Part shown: in pieces, positions 20,761 to 32,204 of the stretch
Layout: every line of letters begins with the position of its first letter
Position numbering within the stretch: the stretch's first letter is position 1
Source: Bactericera cockerelli
Taxonomy: Eukaryota > Arthropoda > Insecta > Hemiptera > Triozidae
Reading direction: 5' to 3'
NCBI GenBank assembly: GCA_024516035.1
Contig: CM044962.1
Location: 1,464,864-1,528,863 of the forward strand
DNA length: 64,000 bases
Notes under the pieces: generated by a model
What the model saw: the letters and a program-made list of their open reading frames with translations, nothing else
Database searches by the model: none
What the model was told of the DNA's origin: nothing
Translations under genes and position numbers: made by a program

Positions 20761-21525
20761 TTCCTGCCCTCACTGCGTCAATTGAAGCATATGCGATCCC
20801 AGGCTATTCTTATTATCTGTGCAACATCGCCGTCTAGGTATTGCTAGGTATTCGCGCGCAAATTACAAGTCCGAGATAGTCAGAAGCGTCGTTATAATCA
20901 TCCCATGTCGTTAAGCTACCTACTTTAATGGCTCATAGTTATTACTACAAAGCGATTTCATACCTCTAACGGGAAAGGAGATACCTGTCGTGCTGTATGG
21001 CGAGGACTTCACCAGGTGTGTAATTAATGAATGGCTATGACGTCCTTCCTGTGGTGATAACGTGATGAACAGTCACTGGGTCCACCATACAGAATGGTAC
21101 TTGTACCAGGTATATTTGTGGAACAAACAGAATTATTCCACCGCACTCAGTAACCGGGCGGTCGGCGGTTCGAGTCAAGTTTGGTATACTTCTATTATTA
21201 TGTATGATTTTATTTGTGGTGGAGCACAATTTTTGTGGGTAGCGCAACCTCGCATATTAATTTTTTCTCTCCATTTCATCCCATGTCTCTCTTTAATTTA
21301 AACTCACTCCATATTCCCTCTCTAACATGCATGAGTTTAAAATATAGTTATTTAGAATTAGTCTTAATTTTTCAATATCAGTTTTAATTTATCAATAAGG
21401 AAATTGTACACACCAAAAGGTAAAAAAACAATAAAAATTCAATTCAATTCAGGTATTATTGTAGGTAGGTTGGTTTAAAACACTTATTTTAACGTTACAA
21501 AATAATACAGATCTAAATGACTTAC

Positions 21526-21604
21526 CTAATGCTTTCATGAGCTCATCAAAGTTCTCGCTCTTGCTGAGTTTGTATTTCTTGCCTAAATATTTCTCAATTG
21601 ACAT
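21526..21604 (-). CDS. fabp: Fatty-acid-binding protein, first coding exon of a second FABP or an alternative exon
   Basis: Reads MSIEKYLGKKYKLSKSENFDELMKAL plus the first base of a Gly codon, ending at GTAAGT. It aligns with the exon at 3926-4001 (YLGKKYKLSKSENFDELMKALG against FLGKQYKLATSDKFDEYMRAIG) with the same splice phase, one codon longer. The 5' side has an acceptor-like CTGTTTTCAG about 21 bases before the ATG, so a noncoding exon is expected upstream. No FABP exons 2-4 are visible between here and the other first exon. It may therefore be a paralog with unseen exons, an orphan exon, or an alternative first exon sharing downstream exons with 3926-4001. Confidence 0.82.
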
Positions 21605-22395
21605 CTTGGAATTTGGAGTTCACAGCTGAAAACAGATCCAGAATGATAAATTACTGACTAACTTTACTAAACTAACATTTTTTATTTTATTTTTAAATAT
21701 TAAACAAGGTTTTTGTAACTATTAATTGTTCAATATTTACCAATAAAATATTAAAGACCTGTTTGATGGCTGGAGCAAAAGGACTTTTCAAATAAATTTG
21801 GCAGTATAAACAAGAAATATACTGTTCTATTGCATCAAAATGAATAAGATGAGAAATGAGCTAACCATGTACATAACAGAAGATAAGATTGGTATCTGTG
21901 ATGATGTAGTCATTACCGTTTTAAGGGGAAACCCAGATGCTGGGCAAACTTTTATACTACCCATATTTATTTATCGTTCTAACGCGTTATTATCTATTGT
22001 ATGTCATGGTATACTCACCTAAGTTTCACTTATCAGTATAATTATGTCTTTCTTTAAAGTGGTAGGGTTCAGCTCTTCCACTCAACTACTATATTTTTTT
22101 TATATAAAAAAAAAACTGGAAACAGTAGAGCCAGTGAATTCCTAATTCAGCAAATCAGTATTGCCATTCAAAGAGGCAATGCTGGAAGCATATTGTCAGT
22201 GCTTCCAATGAAAAAAGATGACACCTTGTTTTACTTAGGTATAAATATAAATCAAAATTATATTTGAAAATAAAACCACTATTTAGAAAAGAAACAAAAG
22301 AAGAAGAATAAAGGTAAAAGAAAAGTTCATGTTAGCTAAGCGGTGCTACTCCTGGCACAGCAGTGTGTCCACCTGAAGACCATCCAGGGAGGGAT
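21605..22395. other. Upstream of FABP exon; no repeat family recognised
   Basis: Unique-looking AT-rich DNA that includes the candidate plus-strand exon at 22126-22238. Confidence 0.4.
22126..22238 (+). CDS. Candidate orphan exon, unidentified
   Basis: An open plus-strand segment between AAACAG and TTAG/GTATAA reads ASEFLIQQISIAIQRGNAGS followed by ILSVLPMKKDDTLFYL. The amphipathic, low-repeat composition looks protein-like, and the ends match splice consensus, although the acceptor's pyrimidine tract is poor. I do not recognise the family and found no neighbouring exons. Confidence 0.25.
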
Positions 22396-22410
22396 AGCTC
22401 ATTTCTAACA

Positions 22411-22586
22411 AAAAGCCAACCTTTGTGGCTCAGTGGTTGAGAGCATTGGTTGCTGACCCGGAGGTTGCGGGTTCGAATCCCGGCCGGAGTGGAAAATTCT
22501 GACCGAGTTTTCTGTTTCCAGAATGGCATGGATGTAAAGGTAAAGTGCCCTGAAGTAATGCAAAAGCGGTTCCGGGGCACAATTAC

Positions 22587-22625
<39 letters not shown>

Positions 22626-22632
22626 AAAGAAA
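22411..22632 (+). mobile_element. SINE-E with target duplication and poly(A)
   Basis: tRNA-like head GTGGCTCAGTGGTTGAGAGC with B box GGTTCGAATCCC, body, then a run of about 34 A. Flanked by the 15-bp duplication AGCTCATTTCTAACA (22396-22410 and 22633-22647). The long pure A tail implies a young insertion. Confidence 0.92.
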
Positions 22633-22647
22633 AGCTCATTTCTAACA

Positions 22648-25640
22648 CTGACATGCAAAATGTAGGAATAATTATTATCATTAGGATTTTTAAGCTGTTA
22701 ATGTTTATATTGTACCAAAAAAATTCATGTTATGAAAATTGTAATTTTTCTCCTGTTTTTTATTCTCAAATTATGTTAATCCATTTTGAAATTTAATTTT
22801 ATCTCAATAGTGGTATTCTACTTGCCAATAGACAAAAGCTCACCAGTCAATCCAGTCATCATAAGGCATATCAGATGATAAAGGAAAATTAATAAGTGTT
22901 AAAAGTTTAATTTTTTAAATAACCAATATTATTTCTGTACAATACTAGATCCATATCCCTAGCAGTCTACCTATTACTTGACTGAAGCCACTACAGAACA
23001 TCCATGCCATTTCAAGGAGAAATATTTATGGGTATGATGTCGTGACTGGCCAGTCACTCAAAACTCTTGACTGAGTTAATAAAATTGTAAAATACTTAAT
23101 TTTATTGTTTTATTCATAATAAGAGGTTCATAACACATAAATTTGCTAGGAAGCATTTGAGTATTATTATAATTCGACTGCTTGATGTTCTTTTAAAGAG
23201 ACCTATACCTTCATGTTGAGGGAGTGATGTGAACTACGCCAAATTGTTCCAATGGTCTAACCGGACCAGTAAATAATAGTATCAATGTGTTATGTCTCTT
23301 TCAACACTTCAGAGAGATTTGTTACACACATCTATTCCTAGCTTTTCCTGGCCCACAGTATTTAACTGAGTGATTTGACACAGGACTAACCATCATGAGC
23401 ACTTTTGGCTTTCTGAAAGATTCTATTCACATCCACCTACATACACATGGAGTATGAAAAATGACAAGAAAAAATGTATCAAGGAAAAAATATAATAATA
23501 ATTGGTATGTTGCGTAATTTTATTCTACTTACAGCATCTTTGTTTTACTGTTATTTATTAAATAATACATTTGTTTCTCTCTCTCATGTTTGAAGCCTCT
23601 ATAAACCTTTAGAAATTATCTAGCCAGCTAGGCTGGTTAAGGTGTTGTTCTTGATAGTCACTTCAAAAGAGAGGGGGAACAGTCCGTGTTCTATTTTTTC
23701 TCTGTGTACCACACAAGTAGCTATACCTATACCTTGCAGTGGTACATGGGTTACTAGAGGCTTTAAAGACTCTAAAATGTCAAATTTGAACCTTTGAAAT
23801 GCTGGCTGTTCCCGGCTCCTCTCAGGCTGGATGAGATTACTTTCAGTAGGATTTTTGAGTTTTCAGCAAGAGGAGGATAAAATCCCTGTCGTGATATGCA
23901 TTGAAATAAAATTCCTAAATAAATAAAATAAACAATATTTAAATAAAACTCAAACTATGACATGCAATATGATACGCAAATGAAAGAGACATTAAAGCTA
24001 AATTTAAAAAGCTCATTTACTGTCTGCAAGGGTTCGAAGTCCCAACTCCAAGGACCTAGTTTAAAATCGGTTATGTTCTACAAATTCTAGACATTTACAA
24101 CTTACGTGTGTGGAGATCCTTGATTAATGTGACCCAGTCGTAAATTTGGAAGTGTTCAACTGTCAACAGAAGCAGAACTGGCTCAACTAAAACGAGGGAA
24201 ATGGGCAACGAAATACGTGCGCTATATTCTAAAATTCAGGTAGGTAATTCAAGCGGCAAGCTAAAGCTACAATAATTGCTTCAAAACGAAACCGACTCAA
24301 GAGCAACAAGCACAAGCTGTGATGCGTCAAGCGACCAATAAGGAAAAGTGATCAGACTGATCAGTGCCTCAGAGTCTCAGAGATGTGACCGGCGACAACA
24401 AATGCACAAAAGTAAACAAAAACCAGAAACACCCAAAACACGAGATTGACCGAATGACGATTTGAATTCAGATTTGAGTAAACGATAAAAAACGAAACGT
24501 GATTAGGGGGAAAAAGGGATTTTTTATTATTTAATCCCCTTGCTATTTTCCTTTACATGGGACTTTTTGCTTTTTCCATATTCATTTCTAATGGTATTTT
24601 CGGCACAGATTTATTCATTCTTTCAATACTTCATTGTATAGCAGTTGGGTAGAAAAAATGTTTGAGGTATGAAAAACATGAAATCAAAGCAAATTTTCAA
24701 TTTCTAATTACACAGGAAATATTAAAAGTAATAATTCAAGCATCAAATGTTAATGGAACCTTGGAGCTCTAAGCTTTCAATTTTACCTACATAAGTATAT
24801 AATTTCTTTATGTTTGTTTCATAAATGCATCTTGGTACATCTTGGTTCCATTAAAAGTTCATGCTTGTATGATTCATTCAGATAGTACCTATTTAACAAT
24901 AGATATTGGGAATCTGTTCGTTTTTGTAAAAAAAATGCCCTAATTTCATACCTCAAATTTTATTTATTTTTCATACCTTCTCAGCAACGCTAGTTTCTTG
25001 TCTGTCTGTCTATCGGTGTATTATTTGCATTCCTTACAGTGGAAATATCAGAGACTGCTAAACGATTTTCACAATGCACATCAATAGTGGCCAATGTTGC
25101 AGATGGTCCCTTGTTAAATCCATTAACGTCGAACTAGTGGATCTTGGGGATAAATATTCAGCGCCTGATCCTCTCTAATTTTATCTAAACGGTTCTATGT
25201 ATCTCGCAAACCTAACAAACAATTTTGATGGAACTTTGTATGTGTATATGCGTCTTAGTGTTTTACATGGTGCGTTCGTTAATTATTAAAATAAATAATT
25301 GTTGAGCTCTCACTAAGGTCTTCAACTCGCCGATAGTTTTTTATTTTTAGTTTCAAGGATGTAGAAAAACTGGTATTCTACCGTAGAAGTAAATTTGAAG
25401 AGATGGTTGTATTATTACTGTATAATTTTTATAATGACTGTATAATATATTTACTGTATAACATTATAATTGATATTTTGTGTATATTATGCCAAGTAGT
25501 TCAAAGACTCTGTACAGAAATCTGATCTGTACGAGAGCACTATCCACTAATTTCTTACCTCCTTGGTAATATGATGAGTTTTAAAGTCCACTCTTAAAAA
25601 AATCGATGGACAAATGCGATCCTCCGTTTTTTAACTTTTC
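22648..25640. other. Intergenic, nothing recognised
   Basis: Three kilobases of AT-rich DNA with scattered decayed fragments; 23800-23890 has a weak copy of the SINE-F body. No coding exon could be supported. Confidence 0.4.
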
Positions 25641-25904
25641 TTATTTTTTTTTTTAAGTGGGGTTTAACGTCGCTTTCAACTGCCATGGTCATATCACGAC
25701 GGGGGTTTTACCCTCCATTCGCAGGAAACTCACAAACCTGCTACTCACATTGACCTCACCCAGCCTGAGTGGGGCCGGGAAAAGCCAGCGTCACGAGAAT
25801 TAGAATTTGAATGGTCACCCATCCAAGTCTTAACCTCGCTGGATGTCGCTTAACTTCGGTGTTCTGAAGGGAACCGGTGTATTCAACATGCCATCGACGC
25901 TGGC
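25641..25904 (-). repeat. SINE-F, 5S rRNA-headed SINE, nearly complete
   Basis: On the minus strand it starts at 25904 with GCCAGCGTCGATGGCATGTT. It then carries the 5S rRNA internal promoter as ACACCGAAGTTAAGCGAC, GCGAGGTTAAGACTTGGATG and GGGTGACC, i.e. the A box, intermediate element and C box of 5S genes. The body module follows (CTCAGGCTGGGTGAGGTC ... CGAATGGAGGGTAAAACC) and an A-rich tail. This is a SINE3-type element. Confidence 0.88.
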
Positions 25905-25919
25905 TTTTCTCTTATTTTT

Positions 25920-26135
25920 AATTTGGGTTTAACAACGTTTTCAACTGCATGGCCATAATTATAAATATTATAATATATTTATCATGAGCACGACGCGACG
26001 GGGATTTTACCTTTCATTCTCTGGAACTGGAAACTCACATACCAACCAACTTCAATTAACCTGACCTAGCGTGAGTGGGGCAATGAATAACCAGCAACAC
26101 AAAGGTGAAGGTTCGAATTTTAACTGTCACCATCT
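25920..26135 (-). repeat. SINE-F/G body fragment next to the 5S SINE
   Basis: The same body module repeats in the same orientation immediately right of the 5S SINE, without a recognisable head and with an internal AT-rich insertion. Confidence 0.55.
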
Positions 26136-26672
26136 AAAAATTCGTCCGGTATTTTACATAAGGATGGAACTACTTTCTTTTATTTTTTTATCATTAACAT
26201 AACAATATACCAAAAAGCAAGTGAAATAAACAAATTATCCAGATATGAAATTTCCACATTTAATGTTCAAATAATAAAAATAAATTATTTATTAATATTA
26301 AAAAAAGCACAAAATAATTGAAAATATTGACATAAAAAATTACGGCTTTATTTCAAGACTTTTTAATCCAACGATTGTACCAGTGGGTATCATTAAAACT
26401 CACTCAATCAAAGACATAACGTGACTCACGTCACTCAAGTCACGTCTGTCACGTGGACTGCATTATTCATGGTGGTGATGATTCATAAAAATCGCGATTT
26501 ATAAATAATTGAGTCACTAGACTGGAAGTTCTTGAACTTGAATTATACCTAGAAACCGGAAACTTTTCGCTCTTTGTCTGTGCAAGTTCAACTGTTAGAC
26601 ATCTGTTATTCTTTCACTCTGTTTAACTTTTCGTGTTTTGTCTTTGTTTCCCTGCCAAAAAGAGTGTTTAAA

Positions 26673-26951
26673 ATGTCGTCCACAGCTTACAATGTCGGTG
26701 TTGGAGACTTGAAGCGACCCACCAGTAAGGTGTTGGCCCCCCCGGGTGGACAAACTAGCATTGGTTTCGGTGAGGATGCCAGTCACACAGGACGCGTCAA
26801 CATGGCGAATGATAGCAGCTCTCTCAAGTCAGCACTGCAGGATGAACGTCAGCAGTCAGCACCTGCACCGGTTGCTGATGCACCAGCTCAACCTGCTGCA
26901 CCCACTCGCGCCCGGGTGCCACCTGGTGGCTTCTCATCTGGTCTATGGTGA
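26673..26951 (+). CDS. Jupiter: Jupiter/HN1-type microtubule-associated protein
   Basis: 92 codons. The Jupiter/JPT family are small, disordered, microtubule-associated phosphoproteins. Family marks seen: KVLAPPGGQTSIGFG at residues 19-33 and the C-terminal RVPPGGFSSGLW at 81-92, two copies of the PPGG motif. Between them is a linker rich in Ala, Pro, Ser and Gln. The frame is open upstream to 26574, but I chose the ATG at 26673 because TTTAAAATG fits a start context and the preceding residues are hydrophobic and unlike the family. The whole CDS is in one exon, whereas many relatives are spliced, so it may be a short isoform or a retrocopy. No tail or target duplication is seen. A polyadenylation signal follows 680 bp later. 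Confidence 0.82.
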   Translation: MSSTAYNVGVGDLKRPTSKVLAPPGGQTSIGFGEDASHTGRVNMANDSSSLKSALQDERQQSAPAPVADAPAQPAAPTRARVPPGGFSSGLW

Positions 26952-27629
26952 AACCTCCTCCCCTGCTCATCCCTCTCATATCCTAATGCATTTAGCCCCT
27001 AAGATATTTTTATACGAAACTAAATTATAATATATATTGCTCGATACAAAATTATATAGCTTTGAATCCTAGGTATTTAAATGTGTGTACTTAAGGTTTC
27101 TATGTCAGATGGTTTTATTCAAGATTTAACAAGATTATTTTGTGTTTCATAGGCTTACCAGTAATTTCCGTATAGGCTACCTACATTTGTTTAACTTCAG
27201 TTCTATCTTACATGACCATTTTCCTCATACTGCCAAGAATGATACCAAGACCAAAAAATAGTTTGTAGTTCTTTAACTTTTTGGTTTCTTCTCTTTTCAT
27301 GGTCACATCTTTGTTTTCTATACCTTGACTTGCTTTTTTTTTACTTCTCTGTATTAGGTGTTCAACAGCTCTCAAGGTTCCAGTTGATAAATCACAGTGT
27401 GTAATTTTAATAAGGTGGGTGAATTAGTACCACTTGGCAAGGTTATTGCCACAAGCAATTCTTTGAGAGCTAATTTTGTGTGGGTATTCCTACATTTACA
27501 TACTGTTGTAGACCAAATGAGTTTTTTTTCATAGGTAATTTTTACAGTAGCTTTTTTTAAAGTAATTATTATTGATCAATGCTGTCTATTTTTTTATATT
27601 GTTTGTATCAAATCGAAGAAGTGTCATGA

Positions 27630-27635
27630 AATAAA
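27630..27635 (+). terminator. Polyadenylation signal for the Jupiter gene
   Basis: AATAAA followed by TGTCTCATT and T-rich sequence, giving a 3' UTR of about 700 nt. Confidence 0.5.
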
Positions 27636-28639
27636 TGTCTCATTTACTGTCTATTTTTTCTAGTACATTTCATTTTATTTATTTTTTGTTAAATTACTTT
27701 CAGCAATTGCCTCCAAGTTAAAACAATAATGATAAAAACATATTGATTGTGAAAATAGGAATAGCTAAGGGGAACCTCAGTTCAAATGGATTATCTCTGT
27801 TGAATGGTGTTGTTAAAACACCTAAAGGCCAAATGTGTTTTTAAAAGAACAACTCAATAGATAGTGTTAGGTGTTTTTCTACCATTCAGATGGGTGTTTT
27901 TGAGGAAACACTCTAGTAAATCTACCCTATACAGGGTGGACCAAAAAAACGTTTACACCCGTTAATGGTAGATTACTGACGACATTTCTAGGACGGATCT
28001 GCAATCCGTTTTTTTCGGATTCGCCTTTATAACCGCACAAAGTGATTTTTTGCAACTTTCTGAAAAAGTCCGACTTTGGCTTATTCTTCAGGTCAGAACT
28101 TTTTTCCTGTTTAAGATGCGTTGATTCTGAACATTTGTGCAGAAAGCCAACAAAATTTCGATGTTTCTAGCTACACTACTTTGTTTTTTACGGTTTGGTT
28201 TGGCATCTTTTTTGACACCTGAATAGAAAAAAAATTCTCATGTAAATTTTTTACACTTTGAAACACTCAAGATTTGCCCGAGCAAATTTTGGCACAGACA
28301 TGGGCAAGTTTGATAAAAGTTGGCGGCCAACCCAAGGATGCTAAAAAATAATTTTACGATTTTTTATCACATGATCTTCTGGGTAAACAAACCAGGTAAG
28401 TCTCAAAAATGATGTTCAAAATCTTAAAAGTGTTGACCGTGTAGGGTCGTCTTGTACTCAAAGAGTAATTAGCTATTTATGTCTGATAATTATTTTCCTT
28501 GGAATTAATTAAAGGCCAGTCAAAGGAATGATTGTTTGTTTCTCGATGATAGTTTTCAAGCATATTTTTCTGCATTCTATGAAATATTATCTTTAAACTT
28601 CTTAAGTTTTTTAGTACAAGTTACATTATTATAATTCGG

Positions 28640-28862
28640 ATGCTGAAATGGCAGATACGCATTTATCATATGGAGTTGCCAACAGGAACATTTGGGATCA
28701 CGTGAAAAACATAGTTTACGAAATCTGGTAGCAAGAATCCTGTTGGCATTCGATGACCTGACAGAAAAACCTGGAATCTTCCGCAACATTCGACGGAACA
28801 TGATGAAGAGGTTCAACCTTTGCATCCAGGAAGGTGGACGCCACTTCCAACAGTTCCTCTAA
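28640..28862 (+). pseudogene. Remnant of an IS630/Tc1-like transposase C-terminus
   Basis: 28782-28862 reads RNIRRNMMKRFNLCIQEGGR followed by HFQQFL and a stop, the typical end of insect Tc/mariner-like transposases. About 100 bp earlier another frame gives NIWDHVKNIVYE, resembling the W-G-x-x-K-x-x-V-Y segment after the third catalytic residue. Frameshifts and stops separate them, so it is inactive. Confidence 0.5.
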
Positions 28863-28873
28863 GGGAATTGAGA

Positions 28874-28877
<4 letters not shown>

Positions 28878-28918
<41 letters not shown>

Positions 28919-28943
28919 GAGCGAAAGAGAGAGAGAGAGAGAT
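28878..28943. repeat. GA microsatellite
   Basis: About 33 GA units with interruptions AAAAGAGCGAAA and GATAG. Confidence 0.95.
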
Positions 28944-30419
28944 AGAAAGGCAAGAAGGTAGAGGGACAGTTCTGAGTTAGAACGAAGGTACTAAAGTCAC
29001 CATTGGTTTCAAAAATTTGTGTGAGGAGAATCCATAGTGTGAGGAGAATCTATGGCTAAATAAAAAATGGCAACAGTCTTTTTTATTTTGTAGTCATGAA
29101 TTTTTTGCTGGCTCTGGCGTTCGGACCGGGGTGGGATCTTACGCATGGCAAGTGACTAGCTTACCACTGAGCTAATCGTGCGCTTCTAATCGTTTCTCAT
29201 TGAACATACTAACACAAAATGTTTTTTTAAGTACCTTTTTGTTTATATCAAAATAGTATAAAACATAATAAAGACTGCAAAAGTTTATTCATTTTACAAA
29301 ATATTATCTTGTTTTTTCAAGACTTCTATTAAGAGTTGGCAATTGGTAAATATTTGTTATTTAATTAGTATTGTTTATGATAGAAGAATCTACCTACATA
29401 TTTACCTGGGTTTATTTCATAAACTCTATTTTCGTTTGGAAAATTCGCTATTTTTTTTTATTTTTTTTTTTTTTTTTTCTCTCGTAGGGAAGCATAAGAA
29501 AAACCATCCTTACATTATCAAGGCAGTCTCTCAGGGGCTTACATGAATAATAATTATGTGTATTGTGATACCAATAGTATCTGATATAACTCAATTTACA
29601 GATGGTATAACCATAAGTTGTTGGTGTTACAAGAGGTCAGATTATTCTGATATAAAATGAATAAAATATTCCATCATATTTTTTTGATAATTAAAATAAT
29701 ATTGACCGTCGAGAATTGAACCTCGATCATGCGTCTAACACTCTTAGCACTACCACATCTAGCTAACACCACTGACAATATGAGAAGCACGAAATTGATC
29801 ATTTGAATTTTCCTAAACTGGCTGATGAAGGCATGTGAGACCGCGGTATTCAAAAAAAGCAATGTAAACAATTTTTGTAAACAATACAAGACGCCCTTAC
29901 ACAGTCTACAGCTAGAAAACTCTTAGGATTTTCGAAGAGTTTTTGGCAAACATCTAATATTTTTTCCCAGAAGATCACGTGATAAAAAATCGTAAAATTA
30001 TTTTTTAGCATCCTCGGGGCGGCCGCCAAATTTTATCAAACTTGCCCATGTCTGTGCCAAAATTTGTTCGGACAAATGTCGAGTGTTTTATTTAGTAAAA
30101 AAGTTTTTTTGGGTGTTTTTTTTCTGTTCAGGTGTAAAAAAATATGACAAACCAAATCGTAAGAAACAAAGTAGTGTAGCTAGAAACATCGAAATTTTGT
30201 TGGCTTTCTGCAAAATTGTTCAGAATCAACTCATCTTAAACAGGAAAAAAGTACTGACCTGAAGAATAAGCCAAAGTCGGACTTTTTCAGAAAGTTGCAA
30301 AAAATCACTTTGTGCAGTTACGAAAGCGAATCCGAAAAAACGGATTGCAGATCCGGCCTGGAAATGTCGTCAGTAATCTACCATTAACGGGTGTAAACGT
30401 TTTTTTGGTCCACCCTGTA

Positions 30420-30784
30420 TATCAGTCTTAACTATTAGGTATTGTCTGTTAGAAATACCACAATCCAAATGATAATAGACGTCAAATATTTCATGAAAAT
30501 TGAGCCCTCTCCTTACCAAAAAACCAAGAATTTACACAAAAGATTTAACCAGCTCAGATCAAGATTATTTTGTGTTCCAAAGGATGATGACCTTTGAAAC
30601 ACAAAATGTCCATCCACCACTAGGGCCATGCCTTGGCAACTTCCAGATGAACTTGTTTGAATCTCTAGCATAGTAGCCAGTAATCTCTCCATAATCTATT
30701 ATTCAGTTCATTACCATCAATGACTTCAGTTCTGTGACCAATGCATTCCGAGTACCAATGCAAAGTACAGGCTATTCTAATTCT
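30420..30784. other. No gene recognised
   Basis: AT-rich unique-looking sequence between two repeats. Confidence 0.35.
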
Positions 30785-30945
30785 TGTGACGCTGGCTTTT
30801 CCTGGCCCCACTCAGGCTGGGTGAGGTCAATGTGAGTAGCAGGTTTGTGAGTTTCCTGCGAATGGAGGGTAAAACCCCCGTCGTGATATGACCATGGCAG
30901 TTGAAAGCGACGTTAAACCCCACTTTAAAAAAAAAAAGTACAGGC
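30785..30945 (+). repeat. SINE-F body with short 5S head remnant and poly(A)
   Basis: TGACGCTGGCTTTTCCTGG leads directly into CTCAGGCTGGGTGAGGTC ... GACGTTAAACCCCAC and then an A run. Confidence 0.75.
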
Positions 30946-31884
30946 TAACAGCCTGTACAGTAGAATCCCAGTAACTAAAAATTCAAGGGACAGAAGCATC
31001 TTTTTGAGTTATAGAGTTCAGAGATATTGGTATTTTGAATAAGGAGCCAAGTTTAAAAAAGGCCAAAAAATCCTTATTGTGCGTTAACGGGATTTTTGAC
31101 TAACCAGGATTTTAATAAAATAAAGACAGAACTTACATGGGTCAGTATTGTTATTCCTCTTTCTCGCACTTATGTTTGTTTGGTTCTGGCACTCCTACCT
31201 GGACATTTTAAGGCTGGGTATCAATTATTGTTGAACATATCAATTGTTGGTGCAACAAGCCATGTCTTCTGACATGGCTTGCAACATTATTGATAAGGTC
31301 CTCTGTCAATCTTCAGTGAGCCAATCTCTCATTTACTGTGCTTAATTATCTTCCTGACAAAACACACGGGCAGATATTAATTTTGTGCCTTAGAAAACTA
31401 AAGTTCATATCAGTGGTTACATTGAACATGTGTTTATCAATTAAAATTAAATTAAAAGTTTAAGCAGTCTTTGAATATTCTACATATTGAGTCATGTTTA
31501 AGACTGCACCTTAAAGGCTATTTTTGATGGTTAAGCAATTCTTCAACCATATTGATGGATAAAAATAAAGCATAGATTGACACAACCTTTTTCTCAATCA
31601 ATACAATATTGAATGTCTAGCGGCTGTGAGGATGTTATCCATGACTAAAATTAAGCATTCAGCAAAATATGTTGGCAGTTGGTAAATGCACCCTAAGAAA
31701 ATCTATAAAGACCAATAAAATTAAATAAGCACAAAAATTTCAAGAACCAATAAAAAAAGGAAATAATCATGGATGATGATGTTTATTTGTTAATTGCCAT
31801 TTGTCAATTTGAAAACAAAGTCTCTCTATTGCTAAACCCTAGAGCTAAATTTTTTTTTGAACATATTTTCCTTGCTTCAACCAA
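30946..31884. other. No gene recognised
   Basis: AT-rich DNA, without a supported coding region. Confidence 0.35.
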
Positions 31885-32204
31885 CCCAGACAGCACGGCA
31901 GGTGACTTCCAGTCTGGATTTAAGTTGGAAATATCCAGGTGTATAAAGTCAACTGGACCTCCAACTGTCCCGACAGCTGGATTTTTCCATTATGGATTTA
32001 ATCAGTTGACCAGCCACCTGGATATTTCCAACAAAAATCCATCTAGACTCAGTCACCTGGGCAGTCAGCTGGAAATATAACGACTCTCTCCAGCTAGGAC
32101 ATGAGTAGAATTTAGTCAGTTGACCAGTCAGCTGGAAATGTTCCATATTTTTCCAGTTTACATAAAACGCGTCCTTTGTTGAAGACGCCATCTTTGATCT
32201 TTCG

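Larger units (their letters stand above)
27932..30417. mobile_element. Long-TIR TA-flanked transposon (foldback FB3)
   Basis: Terminal inverted arms of about 455 bp (27932-28386 and 29963-30417) start CAGGGTGGACCAAAAAAACG and are about 95 percent alike by eye. TA lies on both sides (27930-27931, 30418-30419). Inside are the tail of a DDE transposase, a GA microsatellite, a SINE-H piece (29070-29190) and a tRNA-like piece (29700-29770). Long arms, TA target and the transposase fragment point to the IS630/Tc1/mariner group. Confidence 0.85.
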
